Shown: piece by piece, positions 48,631 through 60,921 of the stretch
Layout of the letters: the number at the start of each line of letters is the position of its first letter
How positions within the stretch are numbered: position 1 is the first letter of the stretch
Origin: Vespa crabro
Lineage: Eukaryota; Arthropoda; Insecta; Hymenoptera; Vespidae
Reading direction: 5' to 3'
DNA: 64,000 bases
Assembly: GCF_910589235.1 (NCBI RefSeq)
Contig: NC_060974.1
Coordinates: forward strand, 4,604,003 to 4,668,002
Made by a program: the position numbers and the translations under genes
The notes under the pieces: model-generated
Database searches by the model: none
Told to the model about the DNA's origin: nothing
Seen by the model: only the letters and a program-made list of their open reading frames with translations

Positions 48631-49324
48631 TATGTATATATATGTATACACATATATATATATGTATATATATACAGACTTACGAGCTTGATTTTTTTTA
48701 AAACTTTCTAATCCAGTCGGTGAGCAATTTTTACACATAAATATGTAGTTCATCATGAAAGGCACTAACTTGCCCAACTGATATCCAATACAAGATTCGT
48801 GAAACCACCTTGAACAACTAGCACATAACAATTCTGCTATGTTCAGATTTCTTTCTTTTCCACTATAAAGAAAAAAAAGAAAATATTAATATACCTAATA
48901 CTTATTGTACTTTAACTTGTATCGCATCTAGATTACCAATAACAATTTCCTGATTCATTATTATTACTACGATTGTTGAGTTTATCATTTTGATCTGTTT
49001 GTTTGGACTTTTGTCTGTTCTTGTCATCAGGTTTTACTTTCATTTTTTCTTCTACGGAAACAGCTTGTGCATTTTCTACCTTATCGCTGTAAAATATAAT
49101 TTGATTATTAAGCAATAAATATTTATATTTGCATTTTAAATATAGAATAAATATCGTTTGGCGGGAAAAATAAAGTTGATATTATACCTTAACCTGTGAA
49201 AATAAAAGCTATAATAAATTTAACTAATTCAACGAAACTAGCAATTATAATAATTAACGTGGATATATAGATTTATAATTTTCAATTATAAATAAAATTA
49301 CCTTTCTACTTTTTCCTCTGCCAT
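45614..49324 (-). CDS. ash2: Ash2, core subunit of COMPASS/MLL histone H3K4 methyltransferases
   Basis: Nuclear Trithorax-group protein; with WDR5, RBBP5 and DPY30 it activates SET1/MLL enzymes. Exons (transcript order): 49302-49324, 48937-49086, 48684-48862, 48297-48469, 47729-47903, 47025-47233, 46751-46928, 46434-46578, 46155-46290, 45822-46073, 45614-45718. Phases agree throughout, giving 574 residues starting MAEEKVESDK. Domains: an acidic/polar N-terminus; an atypical PHD finger (CYCG, CASC, FHESC, CKNC; exon 3); a winged-helix region (exons 3-5); a basic GRNAKRK linker; a SPRY domain (from WAGKPIPGW to FGPNFKCP); and a C-terminal SMADILY helix that matches the DPY30-binding SDI motif. 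The least certain junction is the start of the sixth exon (47233), where an in-frame ATG at 47246 lies just upstream. Confidence 0.94.
46073..46928 (-). other. First part of the Ash2 SPRY domain
   Basis: Exons in this span encode WAGKPIPGW, LLALHDRAPQL, GEKGYCMVRATH, GTWYWEATI, LGWAQEYANLQAPLGYDKFGYSWRS and a GKHYSNGYGEGD segment. These are the hallmark blocks of the Ash2 SPRY, which binds RBBP5. The rest of the domain is in exon 45822-46073. Introns interrupt it but every block is present. Confidence 0.9.
48600..48676. repeat. (TA)n and TATG/TATA-rich intron repeat
   Basis: (TA)n followed by TATG/TACATA variants, inside the ash2 intron just downstream (in transcript sense) of the PHD-encoding exon. 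It ends within ten bases of the splice donor. Confidence 0.9.
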
Positions 49325-50610
49325 TATTTTTACACTTAAAGTTTATCTTTTTTATAGGTAAAGAAATGAACTTGAACAATTATTGAAAATTCTTTCGCAG
49401 ATTGAGGATGATACTTTTTTATTCTCCAATTTTCTTGTACTTTCTCTATTATATAAATTTATATAGAATCTATTGTCAAAAAGAGATTAAACTCAGAGCA
49501 ACAATAAATGACATTTTGTAAGAGATTTTCTATCATGTGTTTACGATGCGACTGCGCATTCGTAGATCAGTAAATAATTTTTTAGAGCTCGAAAATCTAC
49601 GCTGATCGACGCGCCACCTAGTCGATATATTTCGAAAATTTTGTCATGTTTGAAAGTTTATCAATATCATATAGATAGATTATTTATTTACTGAACTTTT
49701 CAACTTATAGGATAATCTTAGTACTTGCAATATATTGAAATCTAATTGTAAATCACGCAACGCAAGTAGAATGTATTTTCTATAGTATTTTCAAAATCCT
49801 TTCAATCTAATTAAACACTAAAGTTATTAGGACTTTACATTGTCAATAATACTTCAACAGGCAAATAGATAAGATATAGTTAAATTCAAAGATAATTTCT
49901 TTAAATTCGCAAATTTATATACTAATTATCATATAAGGGAAATATTACAATACAAGCTTGTGCACCGATACACCGACACATGGCATTCGTAGTTCATATT
50001 TTGTCCATACCTGTCGCTGAAGTCACATACGCTTTGAACAAAAGCCAGTGAACAGCCATAACTCTGTTTGACCAAGAATATTCGTTCCACGAATAGAAAT
50101 CCTTGACCAAGTTGTAATGATTGTCGTTTGGTGTTGTCACCTTTTAATTTTCGAATGATTATCTATGAGTAAGAGAATATCAATGATTTCCATAGTCGAA
50201 GAAAATATTGTTGACATCTATCGTCATGTAACAACATGGACAATTTGTTGAATGTGATTACTTTTTGTTCTTTTTAGAAAAAAAAAAAAAAGAAAAAAAA
50301 AGCAAAAAGAACTTAATTTAATAAAAATTTGTATTTGTCATATATGTATATATCTATATATCATAATTAATACATATTTAGAAAATTTAAGTAAACATAA
50401 TAATGAAATTTAAATTATATCTATTAAATAATTATATCAATTCATTAAATATAACTGATCATGATGGTTTTATAGGATTTATATTAAATGATATTTATGA
50501 AAATCTTACAAATAATTTTTTTAAACATAAGATCGTATAGTTGTGTATAATACAATAAGTTCGCTTAAATTTGCTAGTACTGAAACGTAGAATAAGAAAA
50601 AAGTACCACG
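49325..50610. other. Head-to-head intergenic region of ash2 and mtTFB2
   Basis: The 1,286-base region separates two divergent start codons and probably holds both promoters. A CG-containing islet at 49540-49640 includes CTGCGCATTCG, which resembles an NRF-1/Ewg half-site. The centre is AT-rich. A small minus-strand open stretch at 49994-50140 is discussed as a finding. A poly-A/GA segment lies at about 50279-50310. Confidence 0.6.
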
Positions 50611-52135
50611 ATGAATGTTAATTTTATGAGTTTATTAATTAAGCATATAGAAAAAGATAAATTACGTTATTTTACCTTGTTTTTGACGCATAGAAAATTT
50701 TGCTTAAGCATGAATTTCTTACATCCACGAAGTATCAGTCAAGAAACGACCGAAGAAATAGATCTTAAAACAAATGATAATAAGGTAAAAATAGATAATA
50801 AGAAAACAGCATCAATGAAATTGATGAAAACTATGAAAAGTGAATATAAAGATTTGAATATAAAAAATTATGTAAACCTTATAAATCCACAATATATTAA
50901 AGTTTGCCCAAAAAGTTATTTGGGTTATACTAATAATATATCGGATATATCTTATTTAATCTCAGAGAATGGCGCTAAAAAGTTTGTCGATTTGATAATC
51001 GATGATCTTTCAAAAAATATGACCTTTGTAGCTGAAGCTAATCCTGGAACAGGTATATTAACAAAAGAATTATTAGAAGCTGGTGTTAGAATTATACGGA
51101 CATATGAACCAAACGAATCTTTTTATCCTCTATTACGTAAATTACAAAAGAAATATCCTAACAGAATTGAAATAAGAAAGGCAAATATATTAAAAATGAG
51201 CAAACTATATTTCATGGATCAACAGGATAATAACGAAAGAATAAATGAAGTATTAAAAGATGTCCCATATATACATTGGGAAAATGAATCATGTATGCAA
51301 GTAATAGGAGCAATAATAGATCATAAGTTCTTGAAACATCTAATATGGTCCGTGGTATTTCGTACTAGCTTTATGTTACAAGGAAGAACATCCTTTTATC
51401 TGGCAATAGCACCCTCGTTATGGAATGTAATTATACCAGATTATTAAAGTATTCAATATGTAACATTTAATAATTATCTAATAATTGATATATTCTTTTT
51501 ATATTTTAGGCAATAAGTAATCCTCAAAGTAAAGCCGTCTTTTATTTTCTTTATATTATCTATCAAACGTTATTTGATTGTAAATATTTGGGTGATATAG
51601 AAAGATACTTTTATATACCATGGCCAAAAAACTCATTAAAACAAAACAAATTACAAGTTAACGATAATAAGATCTTAAAAGTTGTGAAAATAGAGCCAAA
51701 AGCAGATCTTTTTAAAAATACCACTAAACCAACCCAAATAATATCTTATTGGTATTTTGTAAAATACCATCTTAAATCAAAGGAACAAAGGGTAATACCT
51801 GAATTGGAGTGAGTATAACATTCAGAAATAAAGAGAAAATTTTAGTTAAATATTATTTTATTGTTTCTAACCATATAATCTTTTTGTTATATTTTAGAAA
51901 ATGGATACCAGGATGTGGAATAAGATTAATACAAAAGAACTATAATATATTTACCCGTTTTGTAGATTTAACGCCCGTTGAATTTTTAGATCTTTATGAA
52001 GAGTTCGTATCATGGCCAGAATATGAAAACTCTCTCTTTTTATCCAGTGCATATAGTTACATACACATTGTGAATCGAAACATAGAATTTACCAACACAT
52101 TAAATTTTAAAGGTAAAAAGATTTTTTACAAATGA
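50611..52135 (+). CDS. mtTFB2: Mitochondrial transcription factor B2 (rRNA dimethyltransferase-like)
   Basis: Mitochondrial matrix protein; TFB2M works with POLRMT and TFAM to melt mitochondrial promoters and descends from KsgA-type rRNA dimethyltransferases. Exons 50611-51426, 51510-51808 and 51898-52135 join in phase to 450 residues. The N-terminus is basic and aromatic, as expected of an import sequence. A methyltransferase fold follows: FVAEANPGTGILTKELLEAGV is the modified SAM-binding motif I, and IRTYEPNESFYPLL follows it. The end carries IPGCGIRLI, FVDLTPVEFLDLYEEFVSWPEY, as in TFB2 proteins. An in-frame TAA lies 18 bases upstream of the ATG (context ACCACGATGA), which fixes the start. 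The paralogue TFB1M is the alternative; the poor motif I and long linkers favour TFB2. Confidence 0.85.
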
Positions 52136-52178
52136 TTATCATATTTCATGGATTTTCATCATTGTTTATACTACTTTA

Positions 52179-52184
52179 AATAAA
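52179..52184 (+). promoter_or_regulatory. mtTFB2 poly(A) signal
   Basis: AATAAA 44 bases after the mtTFB2 stop codon, in an A/T-rich context. Confidence 0.55.
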
Positions 52185-52206
52185 TATTAAATATGTCATG
52201 AAAAAT

Positions 52207-52258
52207 GTGCGCGTGCGTGTGCGTGTGCGTGTGCGTGTGCGTGTGCGTGTGCGTGTGT
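52207..52258. repeat. (GTGTGC)n hexanucleotide repeat
   Basis: About eight GTGTGC units, passing directly into a (TA)n run to about 52278. It alternates purine and pyrimidine throughout, so it is a possible Z-DNA-forming tract, lying between two convergent 3' ends. Confidence 0.9.
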
Positions 52259-52830
52259 ATATATATATATATATATATGTGTGATATAGTACATAATTGT
52301 AAATAAATGTCAGTATATATATAATCCTAGTATATATTAGTACAATTTACAATACCTTTCATCTTTGAAGTTACGGTACAAAGAAATTATACAAAGTTAT
52401 ATAATTACTTATATTAAAATTGAAAATATATATTTTTTTCAAGTATTCATTAATTTATTTTATGCACTTTTAGGATGTAATAAAATATATAGATAAATTA
52501 TATTTATATTTCAATGAAGCTATATTATTTATATACATGTAAAATATAATTAATCATTTTTTTAAGTGAAACTGATACACTTGCTTATTATTCAAAAAAT
52601 ATGAAAATTTTGATAAAATTAAGATAATTTTTTGAACAAATGTTTAATCATTAATATACAAACCTGATATGTATTAATTTTTACATATTCTAAATATAAT
52701 CAATATCAGTAATAAAATTAACGAAACGCTGAATGTCTTAAGTATTAGAAATAATTATTTGTTTTTGTAAATAATCCTAATATTTTAGAAGAAAGTATTG
52801 TGTTCTTAATAATCATAGATTTATATACAT

Positions 52831-52866
<36 letters not shown>

Positions 52867-53003
52867 GTATATACATATTATATATATATATATATACATT
52901 CACAATTTTTCAGCAATACTAGATCCAAGGAAGCCACACGGACTATAGAATTTCTATGAAATAGTATTATAACTTTTTTAAATATTAATTGTTACAAGAA
53001 AGA

Positions 53004-53801
53004 TTAACTGGATTCTTGCTGTTGGCTATTTCCAGTTGCTTCAATTAATTTTTGCCTTTCTCTATACATAGATACTTTCATATTTTCTATTTGATGATAA
53101 CGCAGCAACTTTAACACAGCAAAAACCGATAAACCAACCCAAATCGACAAACTACTCCATGTTCCAAATTGCGCTGCACCCAATTCAATGTGAAAGCCCG
53201 AGGTATCGATATTGTCGGCTTTATCAATATCATTTCCAGCAGCTAATTCGCACGAAGGAAACCTTTTTGTCATACACTGACACCAAGTCATGAAACCTAA
53301 TGTTACGATAATAGCAGCAATCAATGTTATTATCGTGAGAAAAATGCAATTGACAACATCTGCAAATGCTGAAAGAAAAGAGCTGTCTTCGCCACGATAC
53401 ATTAAAACAGAAAGCCTATAAATCTGGAAAGCTGCCATTAAAAATAATACAAGTCCAACGAATATAGTGTAGTTGCAAGAAATTTGTGAGGCCCAATTTA
53501 CTACAAACTGTCCATCGGTTTCTTGCCAAGTTCCCGTTGAAAATAGTAAACAGTGTCCCCTAAAAATAGAGTCCAAAGTAAAACAAAATATCTTCGAGTA
53601 TTGATAACTTCTTTTCTTTGGTATTGACATTTCTTCAGTGATATAATTGGGATTATTCACTCAACAGAATCATTATAAATAGTATATTTACCTAAATTCA
53701 TCTTGATGTAAACTCATGGGTACGATAATACAAAGAGATAAAATAAGCGCCACAACATATCCAGCTATTTGACTGAGAAGCAAAATATTTGTTAGAGCCA
53801 T
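53004..53801 (-). CDS. Tmem179: Transmembrane protein 179
   Basis: Predicted four-pass membrane protein of the conserved TMEM179 family, whose function is poorly known. Exons 53692-53801 and 53004-53559 join in phase 2 at the Arg of RGHCLLF to give 221 residues, close to the vertebrate length of about 230. Hydrophobic segments are visible near residues 2-30 (starting MALTNILLLSQIAGY), about 70-90 (FVGLVLFLMAAF), about 107-135 (CIFLTIITLIAAIIVTLGF) and about 175-193 (SIWVGLSVFAVLKLL). The RGHCLLFSTGTW block matches the family signature. The C-terminus is charged and probably cytosolic. It faces Atg2 head-to-head and mtTFB2 tail-to-tail. Confidence 0.9.
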
Positions 53802-55107
53802 AATTAATGACAACAAGGAACAGCTTGTTTTTCACGAATATTATTAAATCGTAGTTCTTCTGTTAATGAAAAATTATGCCAATAACATCAATGATTTTCG
53901 TTAAACGAGAGTCAATAATAGCCACTAATATTGTCACTAAAAACATTGACGGACGTGTATTTAGAAAATGCGTTCAACTTCTACCATCATCTTTATAACC
54001 ACGTAAGTGCTACCAACATTGTAGTTTCATATATTATCACTAGCTTCTCAACTTTATTTATATCGGTAACAAAAGGTTTATTGTAAGGACGAAATAATTG
54101 AAGGATGTAATATATCCATGTAGAAATGTTCACATACGATACGGATTGACGTAGGAAAAATATCGTAAATCGAAATATATTATCTAATTAATTATTCATA
54201 TAAATTCAAATCGACTGCTACGGAGTATTAAAGGCGCGAATTATTTTTGCGACAATTGCTTACATTTGCATAGACTTTATATGTAGCATCATTTCATTTC
54301 CATGTCACAATTGTTGTGCCATTTAAAGGTCATTGAGAGGGATCAAGGATTTATGCGTGCGCTTTGAGGGAATCGGCTTTAACGAAAGAATAAAAAGAAA
54401 AACAAAAAAAAAAAAAAAAAGAAAAATATTTTTTCCGATTAGAACTAATCAGAAATTGTTCTTTCATTTTACTTTCTTCCTCTTCTTTTTTTTCCCTTTT
54501 TCTTTTAAGTTACGTAGTAGAGAAATAATTGGGAAATATCAATGACACCTTTTATTTATTTATTTTTCCTTTTTTCTCTCGTAAAGATAAGGTCGATCAC
54601 ATTTAATAAAGATATATCGGAGAAATATTGAAAAGAAATCGATCAAAGTTGGGTCGTAGTTATAATCGAAGATCGTTGAAAAGTAAGTTGGTAGCGATTA
54701 GTAGTGACGAATTCGTAATAAAATGGGCGGGGGTATAATACGGACATGCCGTAGAGTCAGCTGATTTCAATCGATGAAGAAGTAGTGTTGGACTGACGTT
54801 CAGATATTGTGTGCGTGATAAATATATATATATACGTGTTAACTTGTGAAGGGGAAAACATTGGCGAGCTAAAGCGACGTTAAGAAAAAACTGAGTTGTC
54901 GATTGTGTCGCTTCTCGAGTATTATGTCGAGAATTTTTTCGATAGATACAACACGTGTAGGGGAAATGAAATCTGTTTGGTTAATTTGTTTGTCCATGAC
55001 CATGCCAGCTGAATAATAATCGTCAGACATAGAAACGACGGAGCGAATTTTTAAAAAAAATTACACATGCCTTTCTTAGAATAGATCGTTTCGTTGTAGG
55101 AAATAAA
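53802..55107. other. Head-to-head intergenic region of Tmem179 and Atg2
   Basis: The 1,306-base region must hold both promoters. Poly-A/GA and T/C-rich blocks occur at 54400-54510. The Atg2-proximal part (54700-55000) has more CG dinucleotides and probably is 5' UTR. No further gene was recognised; a plus-strand frame at 54333-54545 is a poly-Lys/Phe product of A and T tracts. Confidence 0.6.
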
Positions 55108-58100
55108 ATGTCTTGGCTGGGATGTTTACCGTGGTCGGAAGGAATCAAAAAGAGGGCCTGCAGATATCTACTTCAACGATATCTCGGTCAGTTTTTGGAA
55201 GAAAAATTGACATTAGATCAGCTTACAGTGGATCTTTACAATGGAACTGGTCGTGTTACCAATGTTAGCCTTGACGTGCAGGTAGTAGCATTTTCTTTGT
55301 TTCAAATCCTTATCAGATATTTTCATTGGCATCGAAGATAAGTCCGTTGTCTTTTTTTCCCAAATGATTCATTTTCAATGTCAACGATATAAATGAATAC
55401 TTTTATTTAAACATATCTATATAATAAATATATACATGATAAATTTGTTAATTTACATCACTTTGTGACTTATATGACATATAGAGTCAATTCGCAATTT
55501 CTTTTGTCTTTCTTCTCAGGCAGAATTGTTTTAAGTGATTATATACCTTTAAAATGTATAATTTAATCGTACTCCCAGTTGCATTTGCATCTGAACGCGC
55601 GCGTATTCAATTGAAACGAATAATAATCCTTAAAAAAAAAAAGAAAAAAATAAATAAAAAGAAAAAAGAAAAAATAAAAATAAAATATAACTTTGATGAT
55701 AGGCTCTTAATGAAATGGGTGAACAACAAAATCTTCCTTTGGAATTTGTTGATGGTTTCATAACGGAAATGTCCGTTAGTATACCATGGTCTGCTTTGCT
55801 CAGCGAAGCAAGTTACGTGGAAGTCATCAGTCTCAGATTAACAGTACAACCAAGGCAAAGGGCTGAAACAGGAACTTCGATGTTTGAATCTATGTGGAGT
55901 TCGATGACGTCCAGTATGCAACTTGCACAAGAATGTTTGCAACAAGATGCTAACAGCGCTGGAAATACACAACCTTTAGAAGGAGTAGAATTGTTTGCAC
56001 AGACAATAGATTCAAGTGAGACTCTTTTGATGTAAAAAGAAAAAGTACATACACGTGTAGTTACACCTGCGTGTGTGTATATTTACATAAAAAGAAAATA
56101 TACCTATTAAAATTAATTTGTTTCAGTTTTATGTAGAGTAAAAGTCAGATTTATAGACACAGTCATAAGGTTAGAACATGTACCATTAGATTCTTCGATG
56201 GGTGTAGCAATGGAAATGTGTATAAAGTATCTTGAATATTCTGATGAAGCTGGTTTGGATCCAAGTCATACTTCTATAGATCCAAATCAGTCGGGAAAAG
56301 GTTACGTCGTTTCAGCCTTTACAACAAAACGATTTTACTTGGAAGGAGTAACCCTCCATACGGATGAATTTCCATCTAGAGCAAGGACATTTTCGAGAAG
56401 TATTATGACCATGAGCAGGGGGTCTACACCAGATTCAAAAGTACTTTTATATAACTTTGCCGAATTTATATAATATGGATATTCTTCACTTCTATGATAT
56501 TTCTTTCTTTTTTTTTTTTCTTTTTTTTCTTTTTTTTTTTCTTTTATAGAATTCAGATGGCCAATTTTCTTCCGCACAAATATCACCCACTCAAAGTATG
56601 CAAAATTATCCTGACAGAAATATAATTAATAATTTAAGTGAATCACACCCTATATTATTTGCCAAATTCGCGGGTAGACAAGAGTTCAGATTAAAGATAA
56701 AGCAAGGTGAAGGTGTTTTGGGACCAAAGGTAAAGAAGGAACTAATTAAACTTGCCATCTTTGATATTAAAACAAAATCTTTTAATTATTCTAGGTAGAG
56801 TTAGAAGTTACATTGGGATCTTTTACTTCGTTCCTGAGTCCTCGACAAGTACATGTTCTTTTTGAATTAGCACATGGGCTTGCATCGCCGGACTTGGAGG
56901 ATGTAAGTAATGTTGCACCAAGGACTTGTACTGAGAAACCAATGGCTGGTAGTGATTTTAATAGAGTCGAAAGAGAACTCATTCATCAAATACATCCTAT
57001 ACAAGGCATAAGGTCAACGGTAAAGAAATGTGTTAATTTTCACAGTTACGACAGTTGTATTAGAAGAATTGCAGAATCAGATTCGTTTGATTTCTCTTTA
57101 GGATCTGAGGCATACACAAGGATGGTCAACGGCATCTTTGGAAGACTCGGATAATGAAGAAGAATTTTTACCAATGCGTTTGCCCGGATCTTCATCTATG
57201 AATGATTCTATTATAAGCAATAATCTAAGCATGGAAGACAGTATATTAGCTAGTAGTATCAGTTCTAAAAGTTCAACGACAAATTTGCCAAAGCACAGTA
57301 AACACAGGCATAGTTTGGATTCTGATTCATCTGCAGAAACATCGCAGTTTCATATTCGAGTGTCGTCAATCGCTGTAGTTTTATTACACGAAGATATATT
57401 AACAACGAATGTAGAAGGCCTCGGTTTGACTACCAGCAGTATAAAGCAAATGAAAAATTCGGCAGAGGAATTCTTTAAACACTTAGGAATTTTTGCAGCT
57501 GGTGGTTATGGAAATAAAGATTTTGATAAGGCGTCAAAATTACTTTTAGATGCTTGTCGTCTTAGCCATATTAGGTATAAATAATATATAAGAAATTTTA
57601 TTCCTAGTGATTACGATAAAAATGTAAATATTTTAAGATTTTTTTTATTCTTATAGGTTACTTGCAGCGCCATTAATTATTGAGGGAAGTGAAAGAACCA
57701 CCACACAATTTTCTGTAATATCAGGCAGTTTAACGCTGGCTAGTTTAGAAATTGTAGAATGTTTAGTCAATTCGAGTACTTGTAATTCAAACGGAGCATC
57801 AAATACAGAATTTGTTGAATTATTAGGATTTCAGAAGGAAGCCACAAATAATTATGGTTTTACCGATAGAACGGATTTTAGAATGAGATTTCAATATACA
57901 GAGAAAGCTGTTCGTCATGCTCAGTTGATTAAATTTGCACATCCACGCACAGAGATCGAGTAAATTCATATTTTCACGAAATTATATAATCTATCTTTTT
58001 TCATCCTTTATTAATTATATTTTTATCTTATTAATTAAGTATCCAGCTGGAGCCATGTAAGACTGAGATAGACATCACAATTGTGGATAGAATATCTGCC

Positions 58101-60882
58101 TTATTAAATCCACAACCAATATGTACCTGTAATCAAACAACCAATATGAGAGATACTGTAAGTTATTTTTAACAATTGAATGAACTGAGTAATACACAAT
58201 TACATGATGATTAAGATTTTAGTCGGAATGATAATGATTTGTTGATTCTTATATGTTTTAGAATCAACAAACGTTGTTTTATCAAGCGGTAGAGAGCCCA
58301 GCGCTACCAGATTCCAGAATAGATACAAGAGTGTCTTCGTCATCTTGTACAATAAAATTAAGGTGATTATGCAATTTCAATTTGAGGTATGATATATGTT
58401 CTCTAATATATATATATATATATAGATACATATATATGTCTATTCTATCATAGATTTCCTATACCAGACTTGAGACCTCTGCATGATATGAATAGAGCGC
58501 CATGGTGGAAGAGATCTGTAAGACCGGATTACATGATACTCAAACTTACAGATGCACAAATCCATTCTACTATGGAAAGTCGTGCTCACTGTTCGGCTAG
58601 GCACGAGCTTCAGTTTCGGCATCTGTTACTATCGTATTTAGAAACTGATACCGATGTACCCATAGAAATTGGCAAGGCAATAGCTGATGAGAAAAACGAT
58701 GGATCATATCAACAAATAAATGAAGGCTTTGGTTGGGCTAGAATAGTTATTACAGTATACCCAATTCATTCGGGTGGACAATTGGAAGATAGTTCCGAAG
58801 GAGAACCAGATTCAAGTTTAGATGATACTTTAGAAAATGCACCTAGGCATCAGCCATCGCCATTTAGTTCTAAAAAAGTTATACACGAATCTGATACACC
58901 TCACTCTAAACCTCATAGCCAAGGAGATAAGGATGATTTAGAGCAAAAGTTTGTATTAATATTTTAAGTATTATGCATCGAAAGAAAAAAAAAAAAAAAA
59001 AAAAAAATATAAGTATAAATAGTAGAACTTTCTTATCGACAGAGAAGGAGAAGAATTGATAATTCCTGGTAGTCGACAAGAAATGTTGGAATTTATAGAA
59101 GAAGGGACTCGTGGTTCTCGAGTTCAAGTGGAAATCAGTCTGCCTTCTGTTTCTGTTCAAATACCATCGAAACATCTTTATGAATTATTGTACAATAGAT
59201 TCAACACTGATATTTTTTTGTGGGAACCTTCTGCGCCACGTCCGAAATATACCTCTCATATGGAAAGTCACATTGGTCTAGATTTAGCATCAACATTGTT
59301 GCAAGAATCGGCTTATCCTCGGTAATTATTTTCATACTCTTCGTTACTTCATAATATGTGTGCGTGCGTGTGTATGTATATATGCATATATGCAAGATAA
59401 AGGTCCCCATCGCATATCTGTAAATATATTATAGATTCAGCATGTGTAAAAGTGGTATACAATATGACTCTGATTCCGATTCAGACGAGGAAGGTATATT
59501 CCATTCTACAGCAGATAGAAGTTATAAACAACAAGCAAATAAAACATCTAAGAATGGGCAAAGTAAACTTGCATTGACACTGAATATTAATCAAGGTCTT
59601 TTGACTATGTACACACCTGTACGCGATTCTATGCGCAATGTTATTCCCGGCCAACAAGGTGAACTAATACTTCGCTTAGAGGATGCTACAATATTTTCTG
59701 TTACCGCTTATAAAGGGAATATAAATATGGGTTATATTTGTGCGATGATTAAAAATGCATCTTTAAATCATTGTGGCTTGACAACAATTCCTTCACAAAC
59801 TCCACCATTGAGATCTATAAATAGTGTTATACCGAGGCATTGTCAAAGAGCAATATATAGATGTGAGCCAGGTGCAAATGTAACAACAAATTCTTGCAAT
59901 AAAGATATGGTAACTGTGGCTGTTCGTATACAAGCTGCACATCAAACTCATCGCATAAAGGTTCGAAAATATAATAGGACTCCTATATAATATATATTTT
60001 ACTTTATTATATATTTTCATTGGATTATATTGCATGGATACCTGAATATAAATATTATTTATAGACTTTCAGAGTAGCAGTTGGTATAAGGAATGCTACC
60101 TTGAGGCATAGAATGTGTTCAACTGCAACATCATGGTTTACACAGTTTACCGATTGTTTAGATGTCGCGGATCATCCTGTCGCTGGATATTCCCCACCAG
60201 GAATTCTTACAGAGTTACACTTACATCTTTGGGATTGCACAGTAGATTACAGGTCTTTAATTTGATAAAAATATTTTTAAAACGTTATTGATAGTAACAA
60301 ATGAGGAGATATATTAAATAGATGTGATTTGCAGGCCTTTACATTTGCCATTAAGATCGGTGGTTACTCTTGGTAATTTTAGTGTGTCTAGTAATATAGC
60401 AGCACAGACAAGCACTTCGACATTGCGATTTATAGCAGAAGATATTGGACTTTTTATATCCAATAAATTAGGAAAGAATATAGATTTGAAAAGAGATTAT
60501 GTGTGTGTAATGGATCTAGGTCTTTTTGAATTATCATTAAGATTGAACGACAAAATGTGCGGAGGAGCGCCAAGAGTGGATTTGAGAGCAAGCAACAATG
60601 TATTACATGTGCGCACGTGTTCAGATTCTGGTCGTGCTTTAACACAATTACTTACATATTTTGCCAGTGATGGTGATTTAACGTCAAACACAGAAAGTAC
60701 AGAAAATATAGCCGTACCTAATTCAGGGGATGAAGAAAGTTTACTCGGCGATGAGAGTATCAATACTTTGAGTAAAAGTCAAGTCGAAAGAGTGAACAGT
60801 TTAATGGAAGAAGCAATGGAAGAAACAGTTAAAGGTAGAATTATTTAATAATATCTATCGCTATTGCTCATTCGTTTTTGTG

Positions 60883-60921
<39 letters not shown>

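Larger units (their letters stand above)
52136..53003. other. Convergent gap between mtTFB2 and Tmem179
   Basis: AT-rich DNA with AATAAA at 52179-52184 (mtTFB2 side), a hexanucleotide microsatellite and TA/CA tracts at about 52828-52900. No gene was recognised. I saw no canonical signal close to the Tmem179 stop on the minus strand. Confidence 0.7.
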
